Shown: positions 16,744-24,402, counted from the stretch's first letter. The stretch: 41,477 nucleotides of DNA from an uncultured Clostridium sp. (GCA_930990555.1 CAKNPW010000017.1:1-41477); one strand, 5' to 3'. Notes: generated by a model from the letters alone, not told the origin. Numbers and translations: made by a program.

Positions 16744-16800
16744 AAGGAACGTCCCCAAATCCCGAATGGGGGAAAAAAGGAACGTCCCCAAATCCCGAAT
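16744..16800. repeat. Tandem pair of a 24-bp REP-like unit abutting the AKR stop codon
   Basis: The 24-mer starting AAGGAACGTCCCC and ending AAATCCCGAAT occurs at 16744-16767 and again at 16777-16800; the nine bases between are GGGGGAAAA-like. GGGATTT just upstream (about 16735) pairs with AAATCCC, so each unit can fold. The GC content stands out from the surroundings. The second unit ends at the very base before the AKR stop codon. The minus-strand GGGGACGTTCC core is typical of REP-type sequences in many bacteria. Confidence 0.65.
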
Positions 16801-17919
16801 CTATTTTAGTTTTTCTGCTACTTTTTCTAGTTCTTGTCTTATTTTTATGTGCTGAGGGCAAACTTGCTCACATCTACCACATTTAATACATTCTTCTGCT
16901 TTCTTAAGTCCGTGACCACTTACAAGCCAATCTTCTTGATGTTTAGCTGCTCCCATGTCATTATATAATGTTAAATAATTCATTGCTGTAAACGAACCAG
17001 AAATTCCTATTTTCATTGGGCATACCTTTGCACAATAGTTGCATGTTGTACATGGTATTATTGGTATACTATTCATTATTTCTTGAGCTTTCTTTATTGT
17101 AGCTTCTTCATCATCAGATAATTTTGTGAAATCTTTCATATAAGAAATATTATCTTCCATTTGTTCTATATTACTCATTCCAGAAAGTACTGTTATAACA
17201 CCATCTAAACTTGCAGCAAATTTAATTGCCCATGAAGCAATTGATGTATTAGGATTTGCTTGTTTAAATACTTCTTGTACTTGTTCTGGTGGATTTGCAA
17301 GCATTCCACCTTTAACTGGTTCCATAATTATTACTGGTTTACCATGTTTTCTTGCAACTTCATAACATTCTCTAGATTTAATTGCAGGATTTTCCCAATC
17401 TGCATAATTTATTTGAAGTTGTACAAATTCCATTTCTGGATGTTTAGTTAATATTTCTTCTAACTCTTCAGGTGTTGAATGGAAAGAAAATCCTATATGT
17501 TTAATTTTTCCTTCTGCTTTCATTTCTTGAATCCAACTCCACATATCGAAATCATCAAATGCTTTTGTTCTAGATTCTCCTAAGTTATGTAATAAATAAA
17601 AATCAAAATATCCAGCACCTGTTTGTTTTAAAGAAGTATCAAATTGAGCAATTGCTTCTTCTCTAGTTTTACAATTTATCCATGCAGCATTTTTAGTTGC
17701 TAATTGGAACTTCTCTCTCGGATAACGTTCTACTAATGCTTGTCTTATTGCGTCTTCACTTCCTGCATATGCCCATGCTGTATCAAAATATGTAAAACCT
17801 GCATCTAAAAATTTATCTACCATTACTTTTGTTTGCTCTATATCTATTTTTCCATCTTTTTGAGGTAATCTCATTAGACCAAAACCTAATTTTTTAATTT
17901 CTTCACCTAAATCTCCCAT
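16801..17919 (-). CDS. Aldo/keto reductase with C-terminal 4Fe-4S ferredoxin domain
   Basis: 372 residues. Residues 1-270 are an aldo/keto reductase barrel: GFGLMRLP opening, FDTAWAYAGSEDAI with the catalytic Asp and Tyr (about 43-56), Lys in LATKNAAW, His in LLHNLG, and the NADPH-pocket region IMEPVKGGMLA. Residues about 285-355 add two clusters of the type CTTCNYCAKVCP and CIKCGRCEQVCP, predicting two 4Fe-4S centres. The family reduces or oxidises carbonyls with NAD(P)H, here probably coupled to iron-sulfur electron transfer. It is last in the MerR-controlled operon, directly after a flavodoxin (14-bp gap), a plausible electron partner. A REP-like repeat begins at the base after its stop. 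Confidence 0.92.
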   Translation of the reverse strand: MGDLGEEIKKLGFGLMRLPQKDGKIDIEQTKVMVDKFLDAGFTYFDTAWAYAGSEDAIRQALVERYPREKFQLATKNAAWINCKTREEAIAQFDTSLKQTGAGYFDFYLLHNLGESRTKAFDDFDMWSWIQEMKAEGKIKHIGFSFHSTPEELEEILTKHPEMEFVQLQINYADWENPAIKSRECYEVARKHGKPVIIMEPVKGGMLANPPEQVQEVFKQANPNTSIASWAIKFAASLDGVITVLSGMSNIEQMEDNISYMKDFTKLSDDEEATIKKAQEIMNSIPIIPCTTCNYCAKVCPMKIGISGSFTAMNYLTLYNDMGAAKHQEDWLVSGHGLKKAEECIKCGRCEQVCPQHIKIRQELEKVAEKLK

Positions 17920-17933
17920 TTTAGTCCTCCTAA

Positions 17934-18419
17934 TTATAATTCTTTAATCCATTCGTCTATTTCATCCGGTGATGTAACTAATTGATTTTCGCTATAATCC
18001 TCTGTAAATACAATATTCATTTCTTTACCTATAACTGAATTTGGACATAAGTCTTTTATTTCTTTAAATGTATGTCCAAGCCATCCTGCATTTGTTGCAA
18101 AAGGCATAATTTTTTTATTACTTAAATCATTTTCTTTCAAAAACGTCCTTACAACAGGTGCTATTGTATACCACCATACTGGTGTTCCCAATATTATTTC
18201 ATCATATTTAGATAAATCTAAATTTTTATTTTCTATTTCTGGTGTTTTTTTTGTACTTTCATTATTTTGCTCTTGTCCAACAACAGTATTATAGTCAGTA
18301 GAATATGGTTTTACAGGTTTTAATTCTATAATGTCACATTGTAATTGTTTTTGTATATCTTCGGCTATCTGTTTAGTATGATTAGTATAAGAATAGTATA
18401 CTATTAATTTATTGCTCAT
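17934..18419 (-). CDS. Cytosolic flavodoxin
   Basis: 161 residues from MSNKLIVYYSYTNHTK (ATG at 18417-18419), with GGAGGATAATC before it; the site overlaps the stop of the MerR gene, so translation is coupled. The FMN phosphate loop is YSYTNHTKQIA (about 8-18) and the aromatic loop is LGTPVWWYTIAPVV (about 80-93). It lacks the membrane anchor of the related protein at 9578. It sits between the MerR regulator and the ferredoxin-type aldo-keto reductase, to which it may donate electrons. Confidence 0.9.
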   Translation of the reverse strand: MSNKLIVYYSYTNHTKQIAEDIQKQLQCDIIELKPVKPYSTDYNTVVGQEQNNESTKKTPEIENKNLDLSKYDEIILGTPVWWYTIAPVVRTFLKENDLSNKKIMPFATNAGWLGHTFKEIKDLCPNSVIGKEMNIVFTEDYSENQLVTSPDEIDEWIKEL

Positions 18420-18429
18420 GATTATCCTC

Positions 18430-18813
18430 CTATGGTTTTTCTGCAAAGTCTTTTAATTTGCCTTTTTCTATTTCTTCGTATTTTTCTATTTTATAATTTA
18501 ATCTATCTAATGTAGCTTTTATGTCTTCTTGCTTTTTTAGTAGCTTTTCTCTTTGTTCTATTAATAATAATTTTCTTTCTTTTACAGTTTTTGTTCCTTG
18601 CCTAAATAAAGTTACATATTTTTTTAAAGTTTCAATTTCAAGTCCAGCACTTCTCATGCATTTTATAAATTCTATCCAACCACAAGAATTTTCATCAAAA
18701 TCTCTTATACCATTTTTATCCCTTGGTACTGTCGGAATTAGTCCTTCTTTTTCATAATATCTAATTGTATCTGCTGTTAAATTATATTTTTTACTTACCT
18801 CAGATATTGTCAT
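18430..18813 (-). CDS. MerR-family transcriptional regulator (AdhR/NmlR-like)
   Basis: 127 residues. The MerR winged helix is at the start: MTISEVSKKYNLTADTIRYYEKEGLIP, then RDFDENSCGWIEFIKCMRSAGLEIETL and a long dimerisation coiled coil (about 75-118). It lacks the C-terminal Cys pairs of metal-sensing MerR proteins; Cys residues at about 44 and 53 are in the position region used by aldehyde- or electrophile-sensing AdhR/NmlR relatives. It is the second gene of its operon, so it probably activates its own promoter at 19604-19634, and by operator likeness the promoters at 10315 and 13333. Confidence 0.92.
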   Translation of the reverse strand: MTISEVSKKYNLTADTIRYYEKEGLIPTVPRDKNGIRDFDENSCGWIEFIKCMRSAGLEIETLKKYVTLFRQGTKTVKERKLLLIEQREKLLKKQEDIKATLDRLNYKIEKYEEIEKGKLKDFAEKP

Positions 18814-18831
18814 TCTACATCCTCCAAAATT

Positions 18832-19575
18832 TTATAAATTATTATATTGCTCATCTGTTACTGGCTCGCACCATTCATTATTTGTATTTTCTCCTGGTAC
18901 CTCTATAGCTAAATGACTAAACCAACTATCTTTTTTAGCTCCATGCCAATGTTTAACATTTGCAGGAATTACAACTATATCTCCTGGTTTTAGACTTCTA
19001 GCTTCTTTTCCTTCTTCTTGATACCATCCTTCTCCGTCAACACATATAAGAATTTGACCACCATCTTTTGTAGCATGATGAATATGCCAATTGTTTCTAC
19101 AACCTGGCTCGAATGTTACATTTGCTATAAAAATACTAGATTCACCTGGTTTTGTTAGTGGATTTAAATATGAATTTCCTATAAAATATTGTGCATAGTT
19201 TGAATTTGGCTCACCTAGTCCAAACCATCCACCATGTTCTTCTTTTGCAGGTTCGTCATCTGCATATACTTCTTTTGCCATATTAAATACTGCCCATGCA
19301 TTTGGCCAACCAGCATAAAAAGCAGCATGTGTAATAATCTCAGCCATTTCTTCTTTTGTTATTCCGTTATTTTTTGCGTTCATAATATGATATTTTAAAG
19401 AACTATCTACTAATCCTTTTCCCATAAAAACACATATTGTTACTAAAGATCTATCTCTTAATGATAGTTTGTCTTCTCTTGACCATACTTCTCCAAATAA
19501 TACATCATCATTTAATTCTGCAAATTTTGGTGCAAATTCACCTAATTGATCTCTTCCAGCAGTTTGTTTTTTCAT
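18832..19575 (-). CDS. Carboxymuconolactone decarboxylase-like / cupin fusion protein
   Basis: 247 residues in two domains. Residues about 15-105 are an AhpD/CMD-like helical domain (LRDRSLVTICVFMGKG, HIMNAKNNGITKEEMAEII, HAAFYAGWPNAW) without the CxxC of AhpD peroxidase. Residues about 150-240 are a cupin: GCRNNWHIHHATKDGGQIL (metal His-X-His region) and PGDIVVIPANVKHWHGA (final His). Such fusions are common beside aldo-keto reductases and flavodoxins in anaerobes; the reaction is unknown. It is first in the four-gene operon 19575-16801 and has a GGAGGAATGAATT ribosome binding site. Confidence 0.9.
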   Translation of the reverse strand: MKKQTAGRDQLGEFAPKFAELNDDVLFGEVWSREDKLSLRDRSLVTICVFMGKGLVDSSLKYHIMNAKNNGITKEEMAEIITHAAFYAGWPNAWAVFNMAKEVYADDEPAKEEHGGWFGLGEPNSNYAQYFIGNSYLNPLTKPGESSIFIANVTFEPGCRNNWHIHHATKDGGQILICVDGEGWYQEEGKEARSLKPGDIVVIPANVKHWHGAKKDSWFSHLAIEVPGENTNNEWCEPVTDEQYNNL

Positions 19576-19603
19576 AATTCATTCCTCCTTTTAAACTTTT
19601 TTT

Positions 19604-19634
19604 ATAATAACACTTAAAGTTAGCTCTAAGTCAA
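19604..19634 (-). promoter_or_regulatory. MerR-type promoter for the CMD-cupin/merR/flavodoxin/AKR operon
   Basis: TTGACT (19629-19634) and TATTAT (19604-19609) are 19 bp apart on the minus strand. The spacer TAGAGCTAACTTTAAGTGT with the -35 forms CTTAGAG-CTAA-CTTTAAG, a near-perfect dyad. The regulator gene is the second gene behind this promoter. Confidence 0.85.
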
Positions 19635-19645
19635 TATTATTTTTT

Positions 19646-19677
19646 AATCTATTAAAACTTTTTTGTTTTAATAGATT
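19646..19677. other. Perfect 13-bp hairpin upstream of the MerR-type promoter
   Basis: AATCTATTAAAAC and GTTTTAATAGATT pair around six T. It lies between the end of the 19691 gene and the promoter. It lacks a minus-strand T run, so it may protect an RNA 3' end rather than terminate. Confidence 0.5.
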
Positions 19678-19690
19678 TTATTGCTAAATT

Positions 19691-20206
19691 CTAAGGCTCT
19701 TTTAATGGTCGTACTTTTGTCCATTCTTCTGGATCTTCCATTATCTCTTCTTTAATATGTTCTAAGTCCAAGTTTGACAAATCTTCTATAAATTTATCTA
19801 TTAGTTCTTTAGATAAAATCTTTAATTTTTTATTCTTTACATCTGTATGTACATATTTTTTTATCCTATTTGGTAATTTTACACTGTATTTGGCTATAAG
19901 ATATGGATTTAACAAATCATAGTCTGTATATATATCTGTTGACCAATATTCTATATATTTATTGTAAAATAAGTAGTCTGTTAATAAATGTAGAAAATAT
20001 CCTCTATTAAAGCTAGTATCTATCTTATTTTCTTTTAAAAAATTATATAAATTAACTGATCTCATTTCATTCCAATAATGTGTTTTATATTTGTCATCTG
20101 TTTCATCTGGATAAATAACTCCATTTATAAATTCATTATATTTTTCGTTCTTATTTTTTTCTAAACATTTTTCTGCAATTGCTAAATGTATTACATATCC
20201 AGGCAT
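19691..20206 (-). CDS. Zinc-dependent phospholipase C-like HD/PLC-fold hydrolase
   Basis: 171 residues. The layout MPGYVIHLAIAEKCLEK (His7), FINGVIYPDETDDKYKTHYW (Asp and His cluster, about 27-46) and RGYFLHLLTDYLFYN (HxxxD, about 69-83) matches the metal-ligand pattern of the zinc_dep_PLC-like group seen in many Firmicutes. No signal peptide is seen, so it is probably cytosolic. The substrate is unknown. It is monocistronic with an AAGGAGGAAAACTT site. The C-terminus (EEWTKVRPLKEP) is polar. Confidence 0.65.
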   Translation of the reverse strand: MPGYVIHLAIAEKCLEKNKNEKYNEFINGVIYPDETDDKYKTHYWNEMRSVNLYNFLKENKIDTSFNRGYFLHLLTDYLFYNKYIEYWSTDIYTDYDLLNPYLIAKYSVKLPNRIKKYVHTDVKNKKLKILSKELIDKFIEDLSNLDLEHIKEEIMEDPEEWTKVRPLKEP

Positions 20207-20301
20207 AAGTTTTCCTCCTTTTTGAATTATATCATATTAGCTTTATATTTTAAACGTCCAAAATTCATTACATTCTTATCGATATATTTATAACAAAAGG
20301 C

Positions 20302-20330
20302 GGAGCTTTGGTTCATCGAACCAAAGCTCC
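20302..20330 (-). terminator. Hairpin after the bS18-like cassette
   Basis: GGAGCTTTGGTTC and GAACCAAAGCTCC form a perfect 13-bp stem with a three-base loop, followed on the minus strand by GCCTTTTG. It is GC-richer than other terminators of the window, like the genes it follows, so it may have arrived with them. Confidence 0.75.
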
Positions 20331-20340
20331 TTCGCTTGAA

Positions 20341-20532
20341 TTACATCAGTGCTAATTTATGAGCATTCGCAATTGCTCTTTTTAAAGCCCTCTGATGTTT
20401 TCTACAAAGCCCTGTTGACCTTGCAGGCTTCATCCGAGTTTCCTCGAAAACAAACTGCTGCAGTTCGTCAACCTGCTTGTAATCCGGGTTTTTATGTTGT
20501 TCACAATAATAACATTTTTTTCTTTTATTCAT
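20341..20532 (-). CDS. Short bS18-like ribosomal protein (stand-alone paralogue)
   Basis: 63 residues. The C-terminal two thirds match ribosomal protein bS18: VDELQQFVFE, then STGLCRKHQRALKRAIANAHKLALM, aligned with the conserved TGxCxKHQRxLxxAIKRAR core. Cys7, Cys10, Cys43 and His46 could hold zinc, as in zinc-binding S18 forms. It is shorter than the usual 75-90 residues, and lacks the rpsF-ssb neighbours that bS18 nearly always has. Base composition (about 43% G+C by eye) is well above the flanks. It follows the unknown gene 20545-21015 by 12 bp with an AAAGGAGTACAAA site. A transferred paralogue or a phage- or symbiont-derived copy is likely; it could also be the only S18 of the cell. Confidence 0.8.
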   Translation of the reverse strand: MNKRKKCYYCEQHKNPDYKQVDELQQFVFEETRMKPARSTGLCRKHQRALKRAIANAHKLALM

Positions 20533-20544
20533 TTTGTACTCCTT

Positions 20545-21015
20545 TCATGATGTGTATCTTGTTGTTGAATCACTCTTGAACATATCTGCAAGAATATTTT
20601 CTGGGTTTTGTTTTAATCGAGCAAGATATTCAAACATCAACCGGTTTATCATGTTTTCATCGGTTAATTCCTCGAGTACTATTTGAATATCTTCCCAGGA
20701 TTTACCTGGTGTGGTGAAGATTTTCCCTAAAGTATTCACAAAGATGTTAATTTTAAAATGCTGTTTTATATTTTTCATGAATACATATCTAGAACTTATG
20801 ATTTCTTCCTCTGTCAACCCGAGTAAAACTCTTTGAGCATTTACAAATTCAAGCATGTCATTAAACTTTGCTTCGAACCTGTATGACCCGAAAAAGTCAT
20901 TTATTCTTTCTCTTACAGCAGGATATTGATTTACCAGTTCTTCAATCCGTGAAATTCGTACTGGAACTGGACACATCCAGATTGTAGTATCAGCTTCATT
21001 CAATTGTTTAAGCAT
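20545..21015 (-). CDS. Unknown protein co-transcribed with the bS18-like gene
   Basis: 156 residues, probably cytosolic and mainly helical, with no recognised domain. It begins MLKQLNEADTTIWMCPVPVR and contains the segments RINDFFGSYRFEAKFNDMLE, TEEEIISSRYVFMKNIKQ and TPGKSWEDIQIVLEELTDEN. G+C is clearly higher than in the neighbours, and its stop is TGA, which no intact native gene in the window uses. An AAAAGGAGGGCTTTT site precedes the ATG. It may be a structural partner or leader of the S18-like cassette. Confidence 0.7.
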   Translation of the reverse strand: MLKQLNEADTTIWMCPVPVRISRIEELVNQYPAVRERINDFFGSYRFEAKFNDMLEFVNAQRVLLGLTEEEIISSRYVFMKNIKQHFKINIFVNTLGKIFTTPGKSWEDIQIVLEELTDENMINRLMFEYLARLKQNPENILADMFKSDSTTRYTS

Positions 21016-21145
21016 AAAAGCCCTCCTTTTAAGATAAAAAAAGTTATTAAGTTACTATTTGGCAATATGAAAAATATTAATTTTACTCACTTTTCAACAT
21101 TTGCCATATGACTATTATATAACTGATTTACATAATTTTCAAGTA

Positions 21146-21793
21146 CTATTCAATTTTATTTATCTTATTAGAATATATGTAGTCCATAACACTATCTGGA
21201 TAATATTCGTCACAGAATCTATCTAAACTGCTATTTGCAGCAACACCTTCTATTCTTTCTCTTTGCCTATTTGCCGCTATACAAGAAATCCCAACATCAA
21301 ATGCTAGTAATACTAATAAAATTACTGTTATTTGTTTTAAAGCTAATAAATCAATTTTATTTATTAATTTTTCTATAAAAGGATATACATATTTAACAAA
21401 TAGCACTCCTCCTGTACCCCAATATAGACAATGTAATAAACTTGTTCTACCATTTAAATTAAACCATAAATTACTATAATCCCATGAAACCGTTCCAAAA
21501 AACTTTTCTTGGAAGAAAGAAAATAAATATTCTACAATTCCACCTAAAACCATAGTAATAATAAATATCTTTAAATTACCCTTATCTTTTATTTTTGAAA
21601 TAACTAAATAATATGCCACTAAACCAACACCATATACTGGTATTAAAGGACCATATAATAGACCTTGCCTAGATGCAAAATGTCCATTTTGTATAATAGC
21701 TACTATTGTTTCTACTCCATATCCTATCATGCTTCCTATAATAAAAACCCAAAATATAATTAGTACAAATTTAAAAACATCTTTCCTTTTCAT
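21146..21793 (-). CDS. Putative ABC-transporter type IV / CmpB-like membrane protein
   Basis: 215 residues with about five membrane helices. It matches the ABC_trans_CmpB family pattern: SMIGYGVETI, HFASRQGLLYGPLIPVYGVG, GGIVEYLFSFFQEKFFGTVSWDYS, and NGRTSLLHCLYWGTGGV. Family members are common in Clostridia, lack an obvious partner ATPase, and have no established substrate. The C-terminal part after residue 175 is polar. A TTGAGGTGATAATAT site precedes the start. About 130 bp separate it from the S18-like cassette, which belongs to a different base-composition zone. Confidence 0.8.
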   Translation of the reverse strand: MKRKDVFKFVLIIFWVFIIGSMIGYGVETIVAIIQNGHFASRQGLLYGPLIPVYGVGLVAYYLVISKIKDKGNLKIFIITMVLGGIVEYLFSFFQEKFFGTVSWDYSNLWFNLNGRTSLLHCLYWGTGGVLFVKYVYPFIEKLINKIDLLALKQITVILLVLLAFDVGISCIAANRQRERIEGVAANSSLDRFCDEYYPDSVMDYIYSNKINKIE

Positions 21794-21907
21794 ATATTAT
21801 CACCTCAATTTACTATAAATTAGCATATAATCATTAATATAATTTTTATAATTTATTAAAATTATATTAATTTTTCGTAAATTGAAACATCGATTTAATA
21901 TAAAAAA

Positions 21908-21927
21908 AGCTTACACTTTTGTAAGCT
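21908..21927 (-). terminator. Terminator after ogt
   Basis: AGCTTACA-CTTT-TGTAAGCT, an 8-bp stem followed on the minus strand by seven T, 13 bp past the stop of the methyltransferase gene. Confidence 0.9.
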
Positions 21928-21939
21928 CTTTTATCATTA

Positions 21940-22392
21940 TTATGAATTTTCTTTTTCTAGTTCAAGCAGTCTTCTTTTTAAATCAAGTCCTAATGCATAT
22001 CCGCCTAATTTTTTATTCTCGTTTATTACTCTGTGACATGGTACAATTATTAATATTGGATTATTATGATTTGCCATGCCAACAGCTCTACAAGCTTTTG
22101 GAGTACCAATTTTAATAGATATATCTTTATAAGAAACTGTTTTTCCATATGGTATTTTTAAAAGTTCCTTCCACACTTTTTTTTGAAATTCTGTACCAAT
22201 CAATTTAATAGGTATGTCAAACTCTTTTCTTTTGCCATCAAAATATTCTTCTAACTGCAAAATTGTTTTATCAGTTAACTCATTTTTTATTCCTTGCTCT
22301 TTTTCATTTTCTGCAGAAGTAATTCCAGTTATTGCATCATTATCATATTCAATTTTTAGTTTTCCTATTTTAGTATTATATACTGCAAACAT
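21940..22392 (-). CDS. ogt: Methylated-DNA-protein-cysteine S-methyltransferase (Ogt)
   Basis: 150 residues. The suicidal acceptor Cys119 is in IVPCHRVI; upstream TVSYKDISIKIGTPKACRAVGMANHNNP provides the recognition helix and the Arg finger (Arg102). The C-terminal GGYALGLDLKRRLLELE is typical. The enzyme removes alkyl groups from O6-guanine (and O4-thymine) in one turnover. It overlaps the guanine deaminase gene by one base (TAATG), so the two are translationally coupled. Length is normal for the short Ogt form without an Ada domain. Confidence 0.95.
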   Translation of the reverse strand: MFAVYNTKIGKLKIEYDNDAITGITSAENEKEQGIKNELTDKTILQLEEYFDGKRKEFDIPIKLIGTEFQKKVWKELLKIPYGKTVSYKDISIKIGTPKACRAVGMANHNNPILIIVPCHRVINENKKLGGYALGLDLKRRLLELEKENS

Positions 22393-22853
22393 TAATAAAT
22401 TTCTCCATTTAATTTTTTATATTCGTTAAATAAATGTATACAATCTTCTCTATCTATTTGTTTTTCATCTAATAAACTCTTATTGTTTGTCTCTAAAAAT
22501 TCATATATTGCATCATCTCTAAAACCAATTTCTCCTGCATCTTTTCTAGTACAAGCATAATATACTTCTTTAATATTTGCCCAAATAATTGCAGATAAAC
22601 ACATTGGACATGGTTCACAAGATGTATATAAAATATAGCCAGATAAATCATGTGTATTAAGCTTTTTACAAGCTTCTCGTATAGCTTGTACTTCGGCATG
22701 TGCTGTTGGATCATTGTTTTTTAGCACTTGATTATTAGCAACTGAAATAATATTTCCATCTTTATCTGTAATAACAGCTCCAAAAGGGCCTCCTTCATTA
22801 CTCTTCATACCTTTTTCTGCTTGATCTTTTGCCATTTTCATATATTCGTTCAT
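22392..22853 (-). CDS. guaD: Guanine deaminase / CMP-dCMP-fold nucleoside deaminase
   Basis: 153 residues with the zinc motif HAEVQAIRE (His52, Glu54) and PCPMC (Cys82, Cys85). The overall pattern, GGPFGAVITDKDGNII, NDPTAHAEVQAIREACK, LYTSCEPCPMCLSAI, KDAGEIGFRDDAIY, closely follows Bacillus GuaD, including the C-terminal stretch used for domain swapping. It deaminates guanine to xanthine. A tRNA adenosine deaminase is less likely given the GFRDDAIY region. It is downstream of the hemolysin III gene (9-bp gap) and overlaps ogt by one base. Confidence 0.88.
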   Translation of the reverse strand: MNEYMKMAKDQAEKGMKSNEGGPFGAVITDKDGNIISVANNQVLKNNDPTAHAEVQAIREACKKLNTHDLSGYILYTSCEPCPMCLSAIIWANIKEVYYACTRKDAGEIGFRDDAIYEFLETNNKSLLDEKQIDREDCIHLFNEYKKLNGEIY

Positions 22854-22862
22854 TTTATCCTC

Positions 22863-23537
22863 CTACATAACATATAATAATATCGTAAAAAATTGTAATA
22901 AACTTCCTAATAAAATAAATAAGTGAAATACTGAATGCATATATTTATGCTTCTTTCCTAATCCATACAGTATAGCTCCTATCGTATACGCTAAACCTCC
23001 TAGTAGTAATAGCACAAAACCTGCTGTTCCTAATAATTCTGGTAATAGGTTTATTTTAAATACAATGCACCAACCCATTACTAAGTAACAAATCATAGAA
23101 AACACTCTAAATTTCTTTATATCGATAGAATTTAGTATGATTCCTAATATTGCTACAAACCAAATAACTCCAAATATGGTCCAACCTAATGCAGTACTAT
23201 ACTCTCGTAAAGTGCATAATGCAAATGGCGTATATGAGCCTGCAATTAATAAGTATATAGAACAATGGTCTAACACCTGAAATACTTTTTTAGCTTTTCT
23301 TTTAGGATTTAAGCCATGATATATACTAGACATTGTATATAAAATTACCATAGTAACCCCGTATATTGCACCACTTACAACCCCATAACCATTACCATGA
23401 ACTGCTGCAAATACTACACATAACACTAATGCAACAATTCCTAATGCTCCACCTACAATATGTGAAGTCATATTAAAAATTTCTTCACCCTTTGTATATT
23501 TAGGAAGTATTCTATCTCTTAATTTCGTTCTCTTCAT
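22863..23537 (-). CDS. trhA: Hemolysin III / TrhA-family seven-helix membrane protein
   Basis: 224 residues with seven hydrophobic helices. Family landmarks are EEIFNMTSHIVGGALG (first metal-His region), YTMSSIYHGL, VLDHCSIYLLIAGSYTPF, and HKYMHSVFHLFILLGSLLQF at the C-terminus, giving the conserved Ser, Asp and three His residues of the PAQR/hemolysin III superfamily. Members in Firmicutes (TrhA) influence membrane lipid composition; true hemolysis is doubtful. Gaps of 7 bp to the patatin gene upstream and 9 bp to guaD downstream suggest one operon from 24402 to 21940. Confidence 0.93.
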   Translation of the reverse strand: MKRTKLRDRILPKYTKGEEIFNMTSHIVGGALGIVALVLCVVFAAVHGNGYGVVSGAIYGVTMVILYTMSSIYHGLNPKRKAKKVFQVLDHCSIYLLIAGSYTPFALCTLREYSTALGWTIFGVIWFVAILGIILNSIDIKKFRVFSMICYLVMGWCIVFKINLLPELLGTAGFVLLLLGGLAYTIGAILYGLGKKHKYMHSVFHLFILLGSLLQFFTILLYVM

Positions 23538-23544
23538 AATTCTC

Positions 23545-24402
23545 CTAACTAATCTCTAAATATTCTTTTAAAGCGTCCAAATTCTTTTCTGCTTCAGCAA
23601 TTCCTTCTTTATATAAGTTCTCTAATTTTTCTTTATCTTTTTCAAGCCTAGAAACTGTTACTTCTTTTTCTGGTCTTATTATAAATATTTTGCCTTCTTT
23701 TTCTAAGTCTATTAAGTCCTCTTGTAATTTGTTATATCTTTCTGGCATTGTATTCAATTTTTCTATTAATTTTGGATATTTGTGATATGCCAATTTATAT
23801 AGTTTTTTCATTTTATTTGATAGCATTGGTTTTCTATAGGTTTTATCCCTTGTTAAAACAACAACTACTTTTTCATAGCCCTGTTCTAAAGCCCATTTTA
23901 CAGGAATACTTGTTGTAACTGCTCCATCTAAATAATGATTATTATTTATTTCTACCATTGCAGATGCAAGTGGCATACTTGATGATGCTTGTACAGCTTT
24001 AAATAAATCATTACAATTACTTTTTTCCAAATACTCTGTTTCTGCCTTTTCACAATTTGTTGCTACAATTATAAATCTTTGGCTTGTATTTTCGAAAGCT
24101 TTATAGTCAAATGGAACCTTATTTTCTGATATATCACCAAATAGATAATCATATCCTATTATTCCTTTATTTTTTATAAATGCTTTTCTTCCTATATATC
24201 TTGGATCATCACAATATTCTAAATTAATTTTTGCTGATCTTCCTGGTTGTTTTGATATATAGTTCATTGCATTTAATGCGCCTGCAGAAACCCCTGCTAC
24301 GCATTCAAATTCCATATTATTTTTTAAAAATGTATCTAATACACCAGAAGTATACATACCTCTTAGTGCTCCACCTTCTAATACTAATGCTGATTTTATC
24401 AT
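23545..24402 (-). CDS. Patatin-like phospholipase
   Basis: 285 residues. It has the oxyanion loop EGGALRG (about 9-15), the nucleophile elbow GVSAG (Ser39) and the dyad Asp in YLDGAVTTSIP (about 160). The overall form matches the YjjU/RssA-related patatin group with a helical C-terminal extension (about 200-285) rich in Lys/Glu. It hydrolyses acyl ester bonds of lipids. There is no signal peptide. It is first in the operon with the hemolysin III membrane protein. A second patatin in the next unit (24581) is only distantly similar. Confidence 0.9.
   Translation of the reverse strand: MIKSALVLEGGALRGMYTSGVLDTFLKNNMEFECVAGVSAGALNAMNYISKQPGRSAKINLEYCDDPRYIGRKAFIKNKGIIGYDYLFGDISENKVPFDYKAFENTSQRFIIVATNCEKAETEYLEKSNCNDLFKAVQASSSMPLASAMVEINNNHYLDGAVTTSIPVKWALEQGYEKVVVVLTRDKTYRKPMLSNKMKKLYKLAYHKYPKLIEKLNTMPERYNKLQEDLIDLEKEGKIFIIRPEKEVTVSRLEKDKEKLENLYKEGIAEAEKNLDALKEYLEIS

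Noticed and set aside
18430..18813. Metal-sensing (CueR/ZntR-type) MerR
   Set aside because: The C-terminal metal-binding Cys pair is absent and the neighbours are redox enzymes, not metal exporters.
20302..20330. Possible CRISPR-type or attachment repeat
   Set aside because: It is a single palindrome at a gene end; no second copy or spacer pattern exists. No CRISPR array was seen anywhere.
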